Source: Ichthyophthirius multifiliis (lineage: Eukaryota; Ciliophora; Oligohymenophorea; Hymenostomatida). From it: a DNA stretch of 48,556 nucleotides. Position 1 is the stretch's first letter; each line of letters starts with the position of its first letter. A program made the position numbers and the translations under genes. Positions 12,469 to 24,094 of the stretch are shown in pieces. The DNA lies in contig NW_004086979.1 of assembly GCF_000220395.1 (NCBI RefSeq), forward strand, positions 1 to 48,556, written 5' to 3'. The notes below the pieces were generated by a model. That model saw only the letters and a program-made list of their open reading frames with translations, ran no database searches and had not been told where the DNA came from.

Positions 12469-13935
12469 ATGGTATTATATATATATTTTATTAGTATGAT
12501 ATAACATAAGTATAAAAAATAAAGTAAGAAGAGCAAGCAATTTTTATCTAATCATAACCATAACCTTTAAAAACTATAAGTTTGCACAATGAACATAAAG
12601 GAATGATTGTAATTATATAAAAATTAAACATAAAATAAAAAACTAAAGTTGGATATGCAATATGATTACTATGGGAAAAGACTTGCAACATGTTCAAGCG
12701 ATGGCTATATTCATATCTATGATTCAAGTTATATAACATTATAAACTTAATAAAATTTGTAAAATTAGAATTATTAGAATATTTAGAATTTTTAATTGTA
12801 AAATAAAAAAAATTAAGAAAATATAAAATAAATAAAAAAAGACATAATGGTCCTATATGGAAAATAGATTGGGCCCATCCCCGTTTCGGGACATTAATAG
12901 CCTCATGTTCATTCGATAAACATGTATTTTTTTAAAAAAAAATAGTAAAAATATCTTTTAAAAAATAAATAGGTAAAAATATTTGGTGAGAAAATATAAT
13001 TAAATTAATAAACAAGCTAATGGACAAATTATTATGAATATGAATTTGAAGGCTCAATAAATTATGTAAAATTTTGCCCCTAATAATATGGATTATTTTT
13101 AGCTTTTTGCACTTCTAGTAAAATATAATTAGATATAAATTTTTAAATAATATACATTTTTAAAAAGCTGGAAAAGTGTTTATTTTACATTTTAAAAATA
13201 AGGGATTTATAATAATGTTTGAAAATTAATATAGTTGGTAAGCTCATGAAAAAGGAGTAAATTCTCTTTCTTGGTTATAATATTCAAATGATGATGTAAA
13301 TTATAAATAAAATAAACACATAAATAATTTATATAGAAATATGATTTTTCAAATAATAACGTTAATGAAAAATAAAAAATTTTCCCTAAATTAGCTACTG
13401 CAAGTTGTGATTATACAATAAAAATATTCAGTTTAACTTATAGATAAGAAAATGATATATTTAAATATGAACATATTTTATTAAATACTTTAAGTGGACA
13501 TACAAATTGGGTAAGAGATGTTGCCTGGTCTCCTTCTTTTGGAAACAATTATGATACAATAGCTAGTTGTTCTGAAGTAATTATAACTTTTAAAAATATA
13601 ATTGAATTAATGTTATTTTATAAATTCTAAGGATGGTAAAGTTATTATTTGGAAGTTATATCCTAATAAAGATTATACTGAATATGAATAAATAAAAAAA
13701 CATTAAGTAATTGAGAAATTTGGAGTGCCTGTTTGGAGAATCAGCTGGTCTTAAACAGGAAATATGCTTGCTGTATCTGGTACAAATGTAAACTAAGATA
13801 ATATAGTTGTTGTTTTTTAGGTATTAAATTTTTTATTTTATAAAAATAAATTTACGTATTCATTAGGAAAATGAGAATTCAGAATGGGAATAAATCAGTG
13901 TATTAGAATAAGAAGAAGATAATGGAAAAAATTGA
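12469..13935 (+). CDS. SEC13: SEC13 WD40 protein (COPII coat / nuclear pore)
   Basis: Outer COPII coat and Y-complex nucleoporin beta-propeller. Nine exons total 1119 nt, 372 residues, in frame throughout. Diagnostic segments include [18 protein letters not shown] with IHIYD (blade 1), [20 protein letters not shown] (blade 2), [15 protein letters not shown] then [15 protein letters not shown] (blade 5), and [17 protein letters not shown] (last blade). The protein carries about 35 extra N-terminal residues and a hydrophilic insert before blade 2 compared with animal SEC13. The start is the only in-frame ATG upstream; it is separated from the rest by a 23-nt intron (12472-12494) directly after ATG, which is the one uncertain element. 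The C-terminal tail is acidic and ends at TGA 13933-13935. Confidence 0.93.
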
Positions 13936-14044
13936 TTTTTTTTATAAAAATTTTTATATATATATATATATATATTTATCTTTTTTTCAAAATTTTATAA
14001 TAATATTTTTTTTTTAATTTTTTTGTTTTCTCTAAAAAAAAAAA

Positions 14045-14413
14045 ATGGATTTATAAAAGTTATTAGGTTTTTTTTTTTCAAATACTTGTAAAATAATTAT
14101 TAATTTTAAGAAAAAGGAGTTAAAGGAAATAAAGGAAATAAAGGTGATATTAATGAGTTTGCATTAAGTCTTGATAAAATATGTTAGTTTTTTTTAAAAA
14201 AATGAAATAATTATTTTGATTTTTTGATTTCAATTTTTATAGAAACATTAAAAGAGTTTAACAATTTAATTGACAAATATTCATCTGATATTTTTAAAAA
14301 AAATAAATGCTATAATCTTTAAAAAAGTTAAAAAAATAAAAATTTAAAAATATTATATATAACTTATTTTAGTAAATCTAATTATAGCAAACGATTTCGA
14401 TGATGATTTTTGA
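14045..14413 (+). CDS. Small conserved-looking protein, 72 residues, acidic tail
   Basis: Four small exons (14045-14066, 14111-14182, 14243-14326, 14373-14413) close perfectly in phase to 73 codons with canonical GT-AG introns. The product begins MDLQKLLEKGVKGNKGNKGD, has an amphipathic helical middle (TLKEFNNLIDKYSSD) and ends in the acidic/aromatic tail NDFDDDF. I do not recognise the family. The phase agreement across three introns and the non-random composition support a real gene just 110 bases after SEC13. An adaptor or complex-subunit role would be a guess. Confidence 0.68.
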
Positions 14414-14722
14414 ATGAAAAATTAAAAAAATATTAAATTTATAGTTATAAATGCATAATTATTTATAATTGATATTTAATATATTATTATATCAAATTAA
14501 TATTTGATTTAATTGTTTGAAAAAAATCCATTTTACGAAATCATATATATAAATTTTAGTTATTATTTTATATAAACCTATTTATATTAAATAGTTCAAA
14601 ATTAAAAAATCCTTATAAAATATAAAAAAATATTATAAAAAAGATATATTTTCAATTTCTATATTAAATAAAAAAATACAAATAAAATTATAATTACATT
14701 TATTAATTAATCATATAAGCGT
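14414..14722. other. Spacer
   Basis: About 310 bases of A/T-rich sequence between two + strand genes; nothing recognisable. Confidence 0.7.
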
Positions 14723-16548
14723 ATGGATTATTAAGAAGATTAAATACAAAAAAAGCAAAAAACAAACCAATATGATAATTATTAATAAAACAAATAAACT
14801 GACTCAGATTCTGATTAATAATTAAATGCTGAATAATTAAAAAAATTAATAGATGACGTAAACAATAAAATAATAATTAAATAAAATAAAAATAAAAAAA
14901 GAATGAAAAAAACTAAGAGTTAGATTTTAATGAGTAAATATTGATACACTTAATAAATTAACTAAGTATAAAAATTTTAAAAAATGAAGAAATGCGTAGT
15001 ACATTTTCTACAAAACCCGAAAAATTTTAATAATCTGAATTAGAACTAGACGAAGTAGTAAATAAATTTACCTAATTAAGTGCATATCCTGAATTATTTC
15101 CAATCATAACAAAATCAAAGGCTATCCAAAACTTAATATAATTATTAATACACCCAAACACAGATATAATAATAGACATAATAAGCATATTGCATGAATT
15201 AATAACTACAGAAATTCAAAAAGAAGAATATGGAAAAAATATTGAAGATTTTTATGAAAAGTTAGTAGAATAAAACTTACTAAGTTATTTAATGAATTCA
15301 CTAACAAACAATTTAAACGAAAGCGAAAATGAAGAAGATTATGATGCTGTTTTTAAGATAATAGGAATATTGGAAGCTTTAATAGAATTTAAAAATGAAT
15401 ATGCTTAAAAATTATGTGATGAAACATAATTTTTGAATTATTTAGTGAAAAGAATTAACCCTAATACTTTTAAAATAAATCACAAAACAATTGATGATAA
15501 TAGGCTTTATTTCACAGAATTACTACCCTTAGTACTTTTATAGAAAATTAATTAACACACATTTTTTAAATTGAAAGGAATGAATATCATTTTGGAAATA
15601 ATTCACGAATACAAGTAAAAAGATCCTGATTGTGAAGAAGATAAAGAAAGTCTATTAAATTTGGTTGATTGTTTATGCTTACTTCTCGTTGAAAAAAACT
15701 ATTAAGAAGAATTTAGATATGCTTAGGGTTTAGAATTAATGTTAAAATTGATTTAATAAAAAAAGCTTTTGGTTGCTTAAATATCTTTAAGAGTTTTGAG
15801 TTACGCGTTAATTAATAATATGAATAATTGCTCAAAATTTGTAGATTTATAAGGTTTAAAATACGTATTTGTGATTTTCTAAAAAAAGGGAATAAAATCA
15901 AAAGAAAAATAATAATAATTGAAATTCGATGAATAAATTTCTTCGATTATAAAAAATATTCTCAAAGAAACTTAAAGCGTTTAATAAGATAGGCTTATTA
16001 ATAAATTTAGGGAAAACTCTTAAAATTTATAAAGGCTTTTTGAAATTCATAACGAATATTAGGATTTATTATAAAAATTGGAAAAAAAAGTCCAAGATCC
16101 ATCTTATTTAAAAACTCTTGTAGAAATAGAAGGAAAAGAAAATATTGATGAAATTATTTATAGGAAAAAATTAGAAGAAGGACTATCTGTTCTCGAAAAT
16201 GTATATTTTATTATTGCTTATTTAAATTAATCTAGTGATAAAATTGTAAATTTTATTATTTTTAAGGTTTTTTTTTTATATAGTTTATTATTTTATAGTT
16301 GGTAGAATAAACATAAAGTCTTATAAAAAAATATGGAATTCATAAAACTATTTTATAATCACTGGAAAATTATTTAAATTATTTAGATTAAAATGCTAAT
16401 GTAATCAATATTCATTTTATTTATTTATAAATATTTTATTATTTTACATTTTTTTTTTAATATATATCTTTTTTATATATTTTTTAAAGAAATTTATTTA
16501 TAGAAAGATATTAAAATAACATAAAAATTAATTAATATGTATAAATGA
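14723..16548 (+). CDS. Beta-catenin-like protein 1 (CTNNBL1), spliceosome-associated
   Basis: Armadillo-repeat protein associated with the Prp19/CDC5L spliceosomal complex. Introns at 14858-14901, 16246-16298 and 16401-16503 leave 1626 nt, 541 residues, close to the 563 of the human protein. Matching landmarks: MRSTFSTKPEKF with SELELDEVVNKF (N-terminal helix and first repeat), LIHPNTDIIIDIISILHELI, LNLVDCLCLLLVEKNYQEEF, GLELMLKLIQQKKLLV, and FVDLQGLKYVFVIFQKKG. The C-terminal helix bundle contains LEEGLSVLENVYFIIAYL. The first about 60 residues are Q/K/D-rich and variable, as in other family members. Start is the first ATG of the frame, 175 bases upstream of the first conserved block. Confidence 0.94.
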
Positions 16549-16806
16549 ACAAGTTATACTTATACTTTGGTAATATTATAAAGAAAATTACATTTTTTAA
16601 GTTATATTTTAAATATTATTTATGCTTTTAAAATTTAAATAAAATATTAATTATGTAATTAATTAAAAATAATAAAAAAAAATATAATAATTTTAAATAT
16701 ATTAATTTAAGTATATATTTAAATTAATAAATTAAATATAATATATATATATATATATATTTATATATATTTTTATTTATATATATATCTTATTTAAAAA
16801 AATAAT

Positions 16807-17301
16807 TCAAATTTATTAAAAATTTGTGAATAAGATATCAAATATATTTTTAAAACATTATACATATTATTTTATTTAAAATATTGTATTTACTATTTCA
16901 ATCACTTTTTCTTTCACTCCTTAAAACCATTTCAAGTTTTCCTTTTAATTTAATTAATTAGTCTATTTATTAAGGTTTTTAATCAATAAATAATTCTTTT
17001 AGTTTATTTCTATTTTCTTATTTTATAAATAAAGTACTTCCATGTATTTTTAATATTTGAGAAAACCATTAATTTAAAATGTTATATTAAAATTAGCTAT
17101 TATTTTATTATTATCCAATTATAAAATCATAAAATTATTGTATTTATTCTTCGTTTTCTAGATTTATTACTTATTATTCTATTTCTTAAATATCCTGTTT
17201 ATATTATGATTTATTAAATATATTATTTAATATTAATTTTAAATATTTAATATATTTAATACTGAATATTTGATTAACTCTTCAAAGTTTTCTTAAATCA
17301 T
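16807..17301 (-). CDS. Unknown 164-residue protein
   Basis: A single minus-strand frame of 165 codons from an ATG at 17301 to a TGA at 16809-16807, convergent with the CTNNBL1 gene. The sequence is lysine- and isoleucine-rich, with a better-composed C-terminal half including FLKYQKYMEVLYLQNKKIEI and ENLKWFQGVKEKVIEIVNTI, suggestive of long helices or a coiled coil. No family recognised. A TGA-free frame of this length can arise by chance at this base composition, so support rests mainly on the richer composition at 16890-17060. Confidence 0.55.
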
Positions 17302-17371
17302 TTTTATAATATATATTTTTTTTTATATAATAATAATAAAATTAACTATATAATATTTATTTTTATTAAAA

Positions 17372-17418
<47 letters not shown>

Positions 17419-17687
17419 CATATATATATAAATTTAATTTTTTTTATTATTATATTGTAAAACTAATCTATAAATTTAAAAGAAAAAAATATAAAATTAG
17501 ATAAAATATAATTATTAAATATTTAGCAATATTAATTTAATATTAATAAAAAAAATTATATAATAAAATTTATTAAAAAAAAAAACTATATTTTAATTTT
17601 TTATTTTTAAATGAAAATAATAACAATATAATACTAATAATAATAATATTAAAAAGTTTTCCTAAAAAATAAAGTTTAAAATTAAAA
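17302..17687. other. Divergent intergenic spacer with TA/CA microsatellite
   Basis: The region between a minus-strand and a plus-strand gene start. It contains a (TA)n tract with scattered TG/CA interruptions at about 17381-17430. Presumably holds both promoters, but no motif can be named. Confidence 0.65.
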
Positions 17688-19241
17688 ATGTCAGACATAA
17701 TATCTGAAAAAGATAATTATTCTATATTAAAGTTAACATTTACAGACACAATCTTTAAATATTCTGAAAAAATTTAATCATAATGTTATATAAATGGATA
17801 ATTTGATGAAACAATAAAACCTTCAGAATCAACGACTTTATTTTTGCACAAATAAGATAAGCTTTGTATTGAAATCTTAGAAGAATAATAAAAAATTCAC
17901 ACAATTAATTTACTTGTAGAAGAACTTTTACAAGAAAACGAAATGGAATTTAAGAAAACATTTAATATAAACAATCAAAAATACACATTTGAATTCGAAC
18001 TTCAAAAAATGAGTACAACTTGGACAGCATAAGAAAAAAAATAAGAAGAAAATTAAATATGTTCTCCTCAAAAAAAATAAAAAATTACAATAGAAGAATA
18101 ATAAAGTTAGAAATAAAAAAATATCGAAATAAATATATATGAGATATTACATTAATAGCTTTAAAATTTAATAAAGGCAATCTAAAATAAAGCTTTTAAT
18201 TAATTAGTTGATAAAAAAAGATCATAATATATCAAATTAAAAAATCTTTTATAAGAAACAATTTAATAATTTGAAGCCTTGAAAAAACACCCGTGTAGAA
18301 ATTGTGAAAAGAAGTATGTTCCTTTAATTAAAAAAGGTATTTAGTAATTAAATATTAATTATAAATAATTATATGAATAAATATAGCATAATTAATAATA
18401 ATAAAATTATAATACTTGCCTATAGCATTATTAATCAGTTAAAACTTTTCAAAAAAATTAATCTAAAAGTCCTTCTGTTAATATTAAGAATATATAACCA
18501 TTGAAGAATAAAAATAATATTGAAGAAATTACAAAAAATACAGAAGAATCATTATAATAAAATAATGACTTATATTTAAAAAAAGTATATTAATTGGAAT
18601 TGGAAAATAAATAATTAAAATAAAAAAATTAAATTTTAGAAAACGACTTAAAAAATCTTGTTTATATAATTCATAAAAATATTAAAGAACCGAAAAAAGA
18701 ATTTGCTCTTCCATTTAAAATTCGTAAATTTAAGGAAATATTCGATTTTATAAATAAATTGAAATAAGAATTATCTTCTTTTTAATAAAAAACTACAAAT
18801 AAAAAAAGATCAAATAGTTAATAATGTATAAAACTTAATTTTAAGGAAAATAATTTTATTAAAAAATAATAATAAGAAGAAAAAGATGAAGAAGAAGAAA
18901 TTTTTAAAGAGAACAAAAATTTTTAAGAACATAATTAATATGTTTAAGAATTTAATTAAAATATAGAACAAAATGATATTAAATTTAACTTTTAAAAAGA
19001 ATAATAATATTCTTTTGAAAACAATACTAATGTTTTATTAAGTAAAAAAAATTATGTTTCTCTTTATGAATAAAATTGTATAATTAAATAACCATTAGTT
19101 TAAAAAGAATAAAATATATCTTAAAATTTATGTTTTTAGGATAATAAATAAGTTTAAAATGTTAAAAATGAAATTTAAGAACTTCTTAATTAAAGAAAAA
19201 ATGCTATTAATGAATTATTATAAACATTAGAAAATGTTTGA
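17688..19241 (+). CDS. C2-like domain plus coiled-coil protein, 517 residues
   Basis: One exon of 518 codons with TAA/TAG as Gln. Residues 10-115 (KLTFTDTIFKYSEKIQSQCY, KLCIEILEE, then KTFNINNQKYTFEFELQKM) alternate short beta strands like a divergent C2 or beta-sandwich domain. A Q/K-rich linker follows, then helices with a cysteine pair (HPCRNCEKKY, near residue 200), a predicted coiled coil (LENKQLKQKNQILENDLKNL, about 300-325) and a long low-complexity Q/N/E tail with an acidic patch. It ends ELLQTLENV before TGA. The architecture suggests a cytoskeletal or ciliary scaffold, which is inference. No intron and no frame problem seen. Confidence 0.85.
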
Positions 19242-19475
19242 ATAATTTTTATATAGACATTACTTTTATCTATAGATATTATAAATCTATTTTTATTTAT
19301 TTATTTTTAATAAAAAATAAACTTTTAAAAAATCTATTAATTATAAAAAAATTAATTAAATGAATATTTTATATATTTAATAAGACATAATAATAATAAA
19401 TATTTGTATAATATTTAAAAAATAAATAAAAAAAATCTTAAATTAATTAAATTTATAATTAAAAGAAAATAAAAA

Positions 19476-20339
19476 ATGAGTACTTTAAATCGATTTATAA
19501 TTTTAACAAACAAATCAGGTTATTTTTTTCTTATAAAAAACAAAAAACTAAATAAAAATTAATTGAAAAATAATTACAAAAAATTAAAAAACATAAAATA
19601 TAGAAGGTAGAGACAAGATATTGAAATTTATAATTTACATTGGAAGATTTTTGAAAAGTATAAATAAATATGAAAAATACTAGGAAAAGGTAGAATAGCT
19701 ATAATTTTTATCATGTAAAAAAAATTAAAAATAATAAAAATAAATAAAAATAAAGAAGGATCAGCAGATGCCAGAAGATTTTGCAGATTATTTAAATCAA
19801 TATCAGAGTTTTATTCAATATATAATTAAATATAACTAAAATCAACTGATACTAAAAAAATAGACGAATTCGAAAGATTAGTAATAATAATAATAAAAGC
19901 CTTATATGGATTAAATTATATATACGATAATATATATATATTGCATAAATATAAATTCTTGAACTTTAAAAATAGTTAAAATAATTCATGGATTTATTTC
20001 TAAAAATCAATGAGTTATATGTTTGTAGGATTGTTAATAAGATCATTTTTATTTACAAGAAATTTACTGAGAACTCATCATGCGGAAATACTTATCAGAT
20101 AAAAATTACCTTATTTAAAAAACGAATAAGAAAATCTTGAAGCAATGGAAGAAATATAAAAACTAAAAAATAAAAAAAATGAATGTTTTTTGTGGCTATT
20201 AAGGACATTAGGAGATATTTTGGTAAGTTTTAAAGGATCAGATTTAGCTTTTAAAATATTCAAAATTAATATTGATAATAAATATGCCTATTTTGGAGGA
20301 TTATTTTCAGCTATTATTAGCATTTATTAATAGTTTTGA
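19476..20339 (+). CDS. PEX11: Peroxisomal membrane protein PEX11
   Basis: PEX11 family membrane-elongation factor that drives peroxisome proliferation. Introns 19519-19603 and 19715-19755 leave 738 nt, 245 residues, the usual family size (about 235-260). Landmarks: RDKILKFIIYIGRFLKSINK (N-terminal amphipathic helix), GSADARRFCRLFKSISEFYS (the conserved Ala-Arg-Arg-x-x-Arg motif), ALYGLNYIYDNIYILHKYK (membrane-proximal region), then RTLGDILVSFKGSDLAFKIF and the Gly-rich C-terminal membrane segment AYFGGLFSAIISIYQQF. Gene begins 234 bases after the previous stop. Confidence 0.93.
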
Positions 20340-20919
20340 ATTTAATTAAAATTATAAAATTTTTAATGTATAGATTATATATATAGATTTTTTATTTTTA
20401 TCTAAATTCAACATTAAATTTATATTTATATGTTTTCACATAAATGTTCTGAAATATTTAATATGAAAAATAAACTAAAATATATCACATAAATTTATTT
20501 AAAATAAATAAATAAAAATATTTTTTCTTTTTTTAACAAAATTATATTTGTTCATATTTTTAATTAAAAAATAAAAGACTAGAAAAATGGGGTAATAAAA
20601 AAATTAAAGCCCATTTTATTTTAATTAAGAATTTATAAAAATATAATAAAATAAAATATATATAAATTAACAAAAACTTCAGTGTAATTATTATATTAAA
20701 AAAAAAAATATAAATAAAATATATATTTTAATAGTATTTTATAATTAAAAATTAAGATAATAACTTTTTTATATTTAAAAAATTAAAATTTATATTATTA
20801 TCAAAATATTATTTTATTTTATAATTTTTAGTATAGATATATCCTATAAAAATAAAAATGAACAATATAACATAACAAAAACCAATATAATGTAAATAAA
20901 TAATAATAATATATAAAAA
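20340..20919. other. Spacer and 5' leader
   Basis: A/T-rich sequence between PEX11 and the YIPF5-like gene. An ATG at about 20857 opens a frame that does not join the conserved protein, so the downstream ATG at 20920 is preferred. No other feature. Confidence 0.65.
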
Positions 20920-22131
20920 ATGTTCTAAAAATATATTTAAAAAAATTAAGAAAAGAAAGTTTATAAAAATCCATTTTAAATAAATCAAAATCCAAGCAAT
21001 GTTTCAGAAATATAAAATAATGATCCATGGGGATTTGATTAAAATTATTTTTAAACAGTTGACACATTCGCCTCTTTAGAAAAAGATAATTAGAAAAATA
21101 AAGCAATTAAGCAAAGCAACTAAAATTAAAAATAAATAAATGTTTAATTAGGATAGCAATAATAAAACTAATAAATAAACAATTAAGTTGATGATATTTT
21201 TCTTTAATAAAATTTTTAAATGGATGATCAGTTGCATTAAAATTAAAGAACTTAAACTAGGAATAATGTAAACTAATTTATACCTTAACAATAATAATAA
21301 TATTAATAACAATATTAATAAAAAACTCTTAGCTTTGATCCAAATAATATTGATCCTGATAATGAACCTCCTTTGTTAGAAGGTATAAATTAATTAATAA
21401 AATATTATTTTATTAATTTTTTTATTTTTTTAAATATTAAATTCATATTAAAAATATCTATATAGATTTGGGTATTGATTTATAAAGCATTAAACAAAGA
21501 ATCTTAATTGTTTTGAAAATTAAATAATGTGATAAGCAGTATTTAGAAGATACAGATCTAGCAGGGCCTATTTTGTTTGGTTTTATACTAGGATTTTTAC
21601 TAATGCTTGTATATATATTAATAAATATAATTTCTTAGATTATTACAAATTATTTTATTTTTTAGTCTGGCAAATTACATTTCGGATATATATATGGATT
21701 CGGAATTAGTGGAACTATAGGAATATACTGTATAATGAACTTCTTAAGTAGAGTAATTTTATTTATTTATTTCCTATATTAATTTTTAAAATAAAATAAA
21801 AATAGAATGCTCAAATTGATTTATATACTACATTAAGTATTCTAGGATATTGCATTATACCTTTAATATTTTTATCATTATTTAATATTTTTATAAGTTT
21901 GCAGTAATAAGATTATATTTTTAACTTCTTTATATTTTTTAAATTATATTATTTGATTTTTTATTAAGGAACTTGTTTGGAACAATATTTGCCATTTTAA
22001 CTATTTTATGGTGTACTAGTAGTGCCTCTAACTTTTTTGTAGAAATGATATAGTAGGATCATATAAAATATTTAGTTGCATATCCTACTTTATTATTTTA
22101 TAGTATATTTGTGATGCTAACAATTTTCTGA
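20920..22131 (+). CDS. YIPF5/Yip1 family ER-Golgi membrane protein
   Basis: Five-pass membrane protein that binds Yif1 and Rab GTPases in ER-to-Golgi traffic. Introns 21383-21465, 21609-21665, 21753-21805 and 21904-21968 leave 954 nt, 317 residues, all phases correct. The N-terminal 155 residues are a Q/N-rich cytosolic tail, starting MFQKYIQKNQEKKVYKNPF. The conserved part runs EPPLLEDLGIDLQSI, ETDLAGP-type motif seen as EDTDLAGPILFGFILGF, GKLHFGYIYGFGISG, ILGYCIIPLIFLSLF, ISLQ, then the last helices with LVAYPTLLFYSIFVML. This order matches human YIPF5 closely. The gene ends at TGA 22129-22131. Confidence 0.94.
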
Positions 22132-22654
22132 TAGACGAAAAAATTATTTTATAGAATTATATGTTTTATCAATAATTATTTTTTTAGTAGTATATGCATA
22201 TTAAAACTTTTTAATCAAAACAATTTAAAATAAAAATTAAATATTTATGTTTTTTTTATTTATTTAAATAATTATATTCTTAAATATATACATATCCTTT
22301 TTACTTATTTATTTTTTTATATATATTTTAAAATAACAATTAAAATTATTTGATTTTCAATTAACAATTTCTCCTAAAAAAAATAAAATAAAAAAAGTAT
22401 TTTTAATTTTAAAATAGCTTTTGTTAAAAAATTAATTAGTATTTAAAGTTATTTCTGGTTTTTTTGAAATTATAAAAATAATTATTATAAGAAAAAACAA
22501 AAACTATCTTTAATTCCAAACAGATGATTTAATTGAAAACAATTTGATATAACTTTGAGAATTTTTTTTTTAAAAAAAATATAACATAAATATAAAAAAT
22601 AATATTGTTTTATTTATATTTTTCTTTAACATGATTTATATTAATGCATTTTTA
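22132..22654. other. Convergent intergenic spacer
   Basis: About 520 bases between the 3' ends of the YIPF5-like gene (+) and SEM1 (-). A/T-rich, no gene or RNA recognised; it must hold both 3' ends. Confidence 0.7.
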
Positions 22655-23018
22655 TCAAATTCCAAGTTATTTTTTTAATTCTTAACAAAAGTTATCATTA
22701 ATATCTTCATCATCCCAATCTTCTCTCCTATTAAATAATTAGTTTTAATATCAAACATAAATTTATATAATAATATAATAAACCATTATTTAATATCTAT
22801 TTTTTCATCAACTTATATATCGTCCCAATCTAATTATTTTTAATTTATAATATTATATAAAATACTAATAAGTTAAATATACTCTCTTGCTAAAATTCTT
22901 CAAATTCATCATCGTCTTCATCTAATACTTTTGCAACTTCTTCACATACTTTTAGTTCTTATTAATTTTTTTGCTTTTCTTCTTCAACTTTTTTACTATC
23001 TTAGTTTTTAGAAGTCAT
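22655..23018 (-). CDS. SEM1: SEM1/DSS1, 26S proteasome lid subunit
   Basis: Tiny acidic subunit of the proteasome lid, also found in TREX-2 and BRCA2-type complexes in other eukaryotes. Reading from 23018, exons 22883-23018, 22784-22829 and 22655-22727 give 84 residues, in the normal 70-90 range. It has the two diagnostic acidic/tryptophan blocks, DEDDDEFEEFQQE followed by WDDIQVDEKIDI, then REDWDDEDINDNFCQELKKQ, matching the DSS1 pattern of a first acidic patch, a second Trp-Asp-Asp patch and a short C-terminal helix. Both introns (53 and 56 nt) are GT-AG and close in phase. It lies antisense between the YIPF5-like gene and the RING gene. Confidence 0.95.
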
Positions 23019-24094
23019 ATAATAATTTTTTACTAATATTTATTTTTATAATAAATAATTTTTTATTTAGTAAAATATTTTTATATTCAATTATATTTTT
23101 TTTTCGGTTCTTAATATTAAGTTGATTTTTATTATTATTTTAAAAATAATTAAAGTAAAAAAATTATGTTTGTTTGCTTATATTAAAATAAAATCAAAAA
23201 TAATTATCTAAATTGTCTTTTTATATTATTAAAGAACAAAAAAATTAAAAATATATTAAAGAAAATTAATATAAATATTAATTTTAAATTTAATTTGTTT
23301 AAAATATTTATTAGAAAGAGATATATTATTTTATAAACTTTTATTTAGAAAAAAATATTATTAAAATAATAAATAAAATTATATATTATAATTTTGTAAA
23401 AGATAATTATTTAAAATATTTAATAATTTTCAATTTTTTTTTATAAATAAAATTATTCAAATTTTATTATATATATATATAATAAATTAAAAAAATATTT
23501 TCAAAATAATATTTTTATTATTTTATATTTTTTTGTAATATATAAACTTTTTTTATAATATTTTTTTTTTTAAATTTTATTGTTATTTTTTAGATATAAA
23601 AATGTTTTTATTGATATTTTTTTAAAAAAAATTATATTATATTTAGTTTTCCTTATTATTTAATGGTTTTTTATATTTATTAAAACTAACTCTACTTATT
23701 TATAAAAAATATAAAAATAGTTATTTATTGAATTATTTCTATTATTAAGTTTTGTTATATTAATAAATTATTTTATTTATTTGAATAAACAAAAGAATAA
23801 CTTTAAAAAATAAGTTCTACACAATTATTTATAAAAAAGAAAACCCTCAAAATAAATAGATCGTATTTATTTAAATCAATAAGAATAATAAACTGAATAA
23901 ATTATATATTAAAAAAAATTATAAAATAATAAATTAAAAGGTAATATTTTAAATATGAAATATCGATTAATAATTAATAATAATATATTAAATTTATATA
24001 ATAAAAATCAAAGTTAATTTATATATTATTATAAAATTTTTAAATATTTGTTATAATAAAAGCAAAAAATTAACTAATTCATAGATCGAAATAA
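23019..24094. other. Divergent intergenic region
   Basis: Over 1 kb of A/T-rich DNA between the start of SEM1 (-) and the start of the RING gene (+), so both promoters should be here. Base content is nearly pure A/T and I can name no element or RNA gene. Confidence 0.65.
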
